From NCBI GenBank assembly GCA_014381035.1, contig JACMIS010000222.1, positions 1-8,138 of the forward strand: a DNA stretch of 8,138 nt. The letters are read 5' to 3'. The notes below the pieces were generated by a model that saw only the letters and a list, made by a program, of their open reading frames with translations, searched no databases and had not been told where the DNA came from. The stretch is from Armatimonadota bacterium. Lineage in GTDB: Bacteria; Armatimonadota; Armatimonadia; Armatimonadales; Armatimonadaceae. Below are positions 6,943 to 8,138 of this stretch, piece after piece (position 1 is the first letter of the stretch; the number at the start of each line of letters is the position of its first letter). The translations under genes were made by a program, and so were the position numbers.

Positions 6943-6971
6943 ATCATACCAAAGGCGCATCGCGCTAACAA
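6943..6971 (-). promoter_or_regulatory. Probable promoter of the LacI-family gene
   Basis: On the minus strand TTGTTA (6971-6966, four of six matches) and TATGAT (6948-6943, five of six) are separated by 17 bp. The predicted start is near 6936, giving a leader of about 58 bases. It lies in the gap between the ADP-ribosylglycohydrolase stop and the LacI start, so the regulator need not depend on upstream transcription. Confidence 0.6.
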
Positions 6972-6979
6972 CAGCGCGA
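6960..6979. repeat. Inverted repeat overlapping the LacI-gene -35 box
   Basis: TCGCGCT and AGCGCGA form 7-bp arms around a 6-base centre, covering the -35 hexamer of the LacI-gene promoter. It could be an operator, or a hairpin at the end of the upstream gene's transcript. There is no T-tract after it, which argues against a rho-independent terminator. It does not resemble the palindrome in front of the GH5 gene. Confidence 0.4.
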
Positions 6980-7027
6980 AGCGACGGGGGAAATAAACGC
7001 CTGGGAGTTGCGTCTCTTACGGTAATC

Positions 7028-8035
7028 CTATTTCGCTAACTCCGCGAGGAACGTCGTCAGCGCGTCCAAACGGTCCCGGTACTCGACGCGCTCGCGCCAT
7101 TCAGTCGGGAAAGCATCGATGCCGTGATACGCGCCGCAAAACGCCCCGGTGAAACAGGCGATGCTGTCCGAGTCGCCGCGCGTCACCGAGGCGCGGCGCA
7201 GGGCGGCGACGGGATCATCCACGAAAAGCAGGAACGACAGCAAGCCGGTCGCGAACGCTTCCTCGGCGATCCAGCCTTCCCCGGTCGCGTCGCACGGGTC
7301 GGACTCGCGGTCGCCGCGCTCCACGGCGGTTTGAAGTTGTGCTAGAGACTGAAGGCACTCGTCCCAGCCGGTGACGATGAACCCTGTCGCGGATAAGCCC
7401 CCGCCACCTTTCCATATATCGCCGAGCCAGTCGAAGTGATACTTGGTGCGCTGTGAGCGGGCGTACTGGATCAGCCGCGCGGGGAGTGTCGCCGGGTCGC
7501 CGCCCGTCGCGAGGTCGTGAATCGTCCACGCCGTCAAGTCCGAGGCAGCAAGCCCGGTCGGATGCCCGTGCGTGACGGCGGCTTGAAACTGTGCCAGCGC
7601 GGCGCGGGTCTCCGCCGTTTCGCCAAAAAGCAGACCGACCGGTTGCACCCGCATGTTCGCGCCACACCCTTTGGAATGTACGACGGTGCTTTGCTCCCAT
7701 GGCAAGCCCTCACCCAGTCGCCGACACGCCGACATACACGTCATGCCGGGCGCGCGGTTATTCTCGGGCGAGTTCATCCACGCGACGAACGCCCGGCGTA
7801 ATGGTGGTTCCACGCCCGCCGCCGTGTAGGGTCGCGGAGTCGCCATCAACGCCTCGCCGACCGCGAGAGCCATCTGCGTATCATCGGTGACGGTCAGGGC
7901 CTTATTCCCGCCGCCGAATCCGTAGCGGGCGAAGTAGGATTCGATCTCCGGCGTTCGGAGAAACTCGACCGGTGCGGCGAGTGCGTCGCCGATCGCCATC
8001 CCGTATAAACATCCCGCGATAGAACTGTTCTTCAT
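7028..8035 (-). CDS. ADP-ribosylglycohydrolase family protein (DraG/ARH-like)
   Basis: The protein has 335 residues, typical for the family. The N-terminus IAGCLYGMAIGDALAAPVE, TDDTQMALA at 50-58, SKGCGANMRVQPVGLLFG, THGHPTGLAA, GEGWIAEEAF, and RGDSDSIACFTGAF from 286 are the family landmarks. D51, D52, D288, D290 and S291 are the expected ligands of the two catalytic metals. The family removes ADP-ribose from modified protein side chains, or cleaves related ADP-ribose compounds, in the cytoplasm; the substrate cannot be told from sequence. The fold is all-helical, and no signal peptide or membrane segment is present. No ADP-ribosyltransferase or nitrogenase gene is nearby, so the partner is unknown. 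The ATG at 8035 lacks a Shine-Dalgarno sequence and follows a -10-like box by six bases. It has no obvious link to the LacI/GH5 module 149 bp downstream. Confidence 0.95.
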   Translation of the reverse strand: MKNSSIAGCLYGMAIGDALAAPVEFLRTPEIESYFARYGFGGGNKALTVTDDTQMALAVGEALMATPRPYTAAGVEPPLRRAFVAWMNSPENNRAPGMTCMSACRRLGEGLPWEQSTVVHSKGCGANMRVQPVGLLFGETAETRAALAQFQAAVTHGHPTGLAASDLTAWTIHDLATGGDPATLPARLIQYARSQRTKYHFDWLGDIWKGGGGLSATGFIVTGWDECLQSLAQLQTAVERGDRESDPCDATGEGWIAEEAFATGLLSFLLFVDDPVAALRRASVTRGDSDSIACFTGAFCGAYHGIDAFPTEWRERVEYRDRLDALTTFLAELAK

Positions 8036-8041
8036 ACTGTT

Positions 8042-8057
8042 AGTGTATCACATACAC
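8042..8057 (-). promoter_or_regulatory. Candidate leaderless promoter with overlapping palindrome, ADP-ribosylglycohydrolase gene
   Basis: The minus strand has TACACT (8047-8042) six bases before the ATG at 8035. GTGTAT and ATACAC (8043-8048 and 8052-8057) form a perfect palindrome around a 3-base centre and overlap this box, so a dimeric regulator bound there would cover it. The stretch 8036-8080 is AT-rich, as expected for an intergenic promoter. No convincing -35 hexamer is seen at 17 bp; TTGTCT lies at 19 bp. Confidence 0.45.
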
Positions 8058-8083
8058 AAAAAACTAAGACAACGGATTCTCCC

Positions 8084-8138
8084 ATGACAAATTCCAGCAC
8101 AAAGTTTCTGGGCACGGCGAGGCTCTTTTCGGGTGGTA
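8084..8138 (+). CDS. Possible start of a divergent gene, cut by the window edge
   Basis: An ATG at 8084 opens a frame of 18 codons (MTNSSTKFLGTARLFSGG) that is still open at the edge. It would be divergent from the ADP-ribosylglycohydrolase gene and share the AT-rich gap and palindrome. No Shine-Dalgarno sequence precedes it and the peptide is too short to recognise. The alternative is the tail of a minus-strand gene. Treat it as tentative. Confidence 0.25.
   Translation, partial: MTNSSTKFLGTARLFSGG

Noticed and set aside
6357..6968. Plus-strand open frame of 203 codons
   Set aside because: It is antisense to the LacI-family gene and its promoter, with no recognisable domain and no ribosome binding site.
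6997..7013. Possible terminator hairpin after the ADP-ribosylglycohydrolase gene (ACGC and GCGT before TTTATTT)
   Set aside because: The stem is only 4 bp around a 9-base loop, too weak to call although a T-rich stretch follows.
8034..8138. Minus-strand frame from the window edge ending in TGA that overlaps the ATG at 8035 (ATGA overlap)
   Set aside because: The gap 8036-8080 is AT-rich and holds a palindrome and -10 box, which fits an intergenic region better than coding sequence; the 34-residue tail resembles nothing recognisable.

Overview
This is a GC-rich bacterial window in which every well-supported gene lies on the minus strand, so transcription runs right to left. Gene order along transcription: an ADP-ribosylglycohydrolase (8035-7028), a LacI-family repressor (6878-5865), a secreted family-5 glycoside hydrolase resembling beta-1,4-mannanases (5652-4549), a rho-independent terminator (4477-4512), a PilB/GspE-like protein with an N-terminal helix-turn-helix and a degraded ATPase site (4417-3053), and a very long secreted protein with seven tandem carboxypeptidase-regulatory-like domains that runs off the left edge (2960 to beyond 1). 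A plus-strand gene may begin at 8084 at the right edge, but this is weak.

Organism: the mix of a sugar-responsive LacI regulator, a secreted GH5 enzyme, a PilB-like protein and a giant repeat protein suits a polysaccharide-degrading, Gram-negative-like environmental bacterium. Armatimonadota, or the Planctomycetes/Verrucomicrobia group, are possible. This is a low-confidence inference from gene content; the window has no rRNA or marker gene.

Region 5653-6971 is a self-contained regulatory module. The LacI gene has its own promoter. After it comes a strong promoter (TTGACA, 17 bp, TACATT), then a perfect 14-bp palindrome with a central CG at about +7 to +20, then a leader of roughly 140 bases and the GH5 gene with a good ribosome binding site. 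The natural reading is that the LacI protein represses the mannanase-like gene until a sugar signal appears, and that the strong hairpin at 4477-4512 ends the transcript.

Region 1-4476 is more unusual. The PilB/GspE-like protein keeps the family's overall layout, including the ASDIH segment, a GEI-D-ETA segment and two CxxC pairs, but it has lost the Walker A lysine and the histidine box. An excisionase-like helix-turn-helix sits where the usual N-terminal domain would be. It is followed, 92 bp downstream and with no visible terminator, by the exported repeat protein. The two may be co-transcribed. They are the best candidates here for something not yet described.

The ADP-ribosylglycohydrolase stands alone. 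Its start codon lies six bases after a likely -10 box that overlaps a 15-bp palindrome. The HTH/PilB-like gene has the same -10-to-ATG spacing and also lacks a Shine-Dalgarno sequence, so both may be leaderless. No tRNA, rRNA, CRISPR array or insertion sequence was seen.
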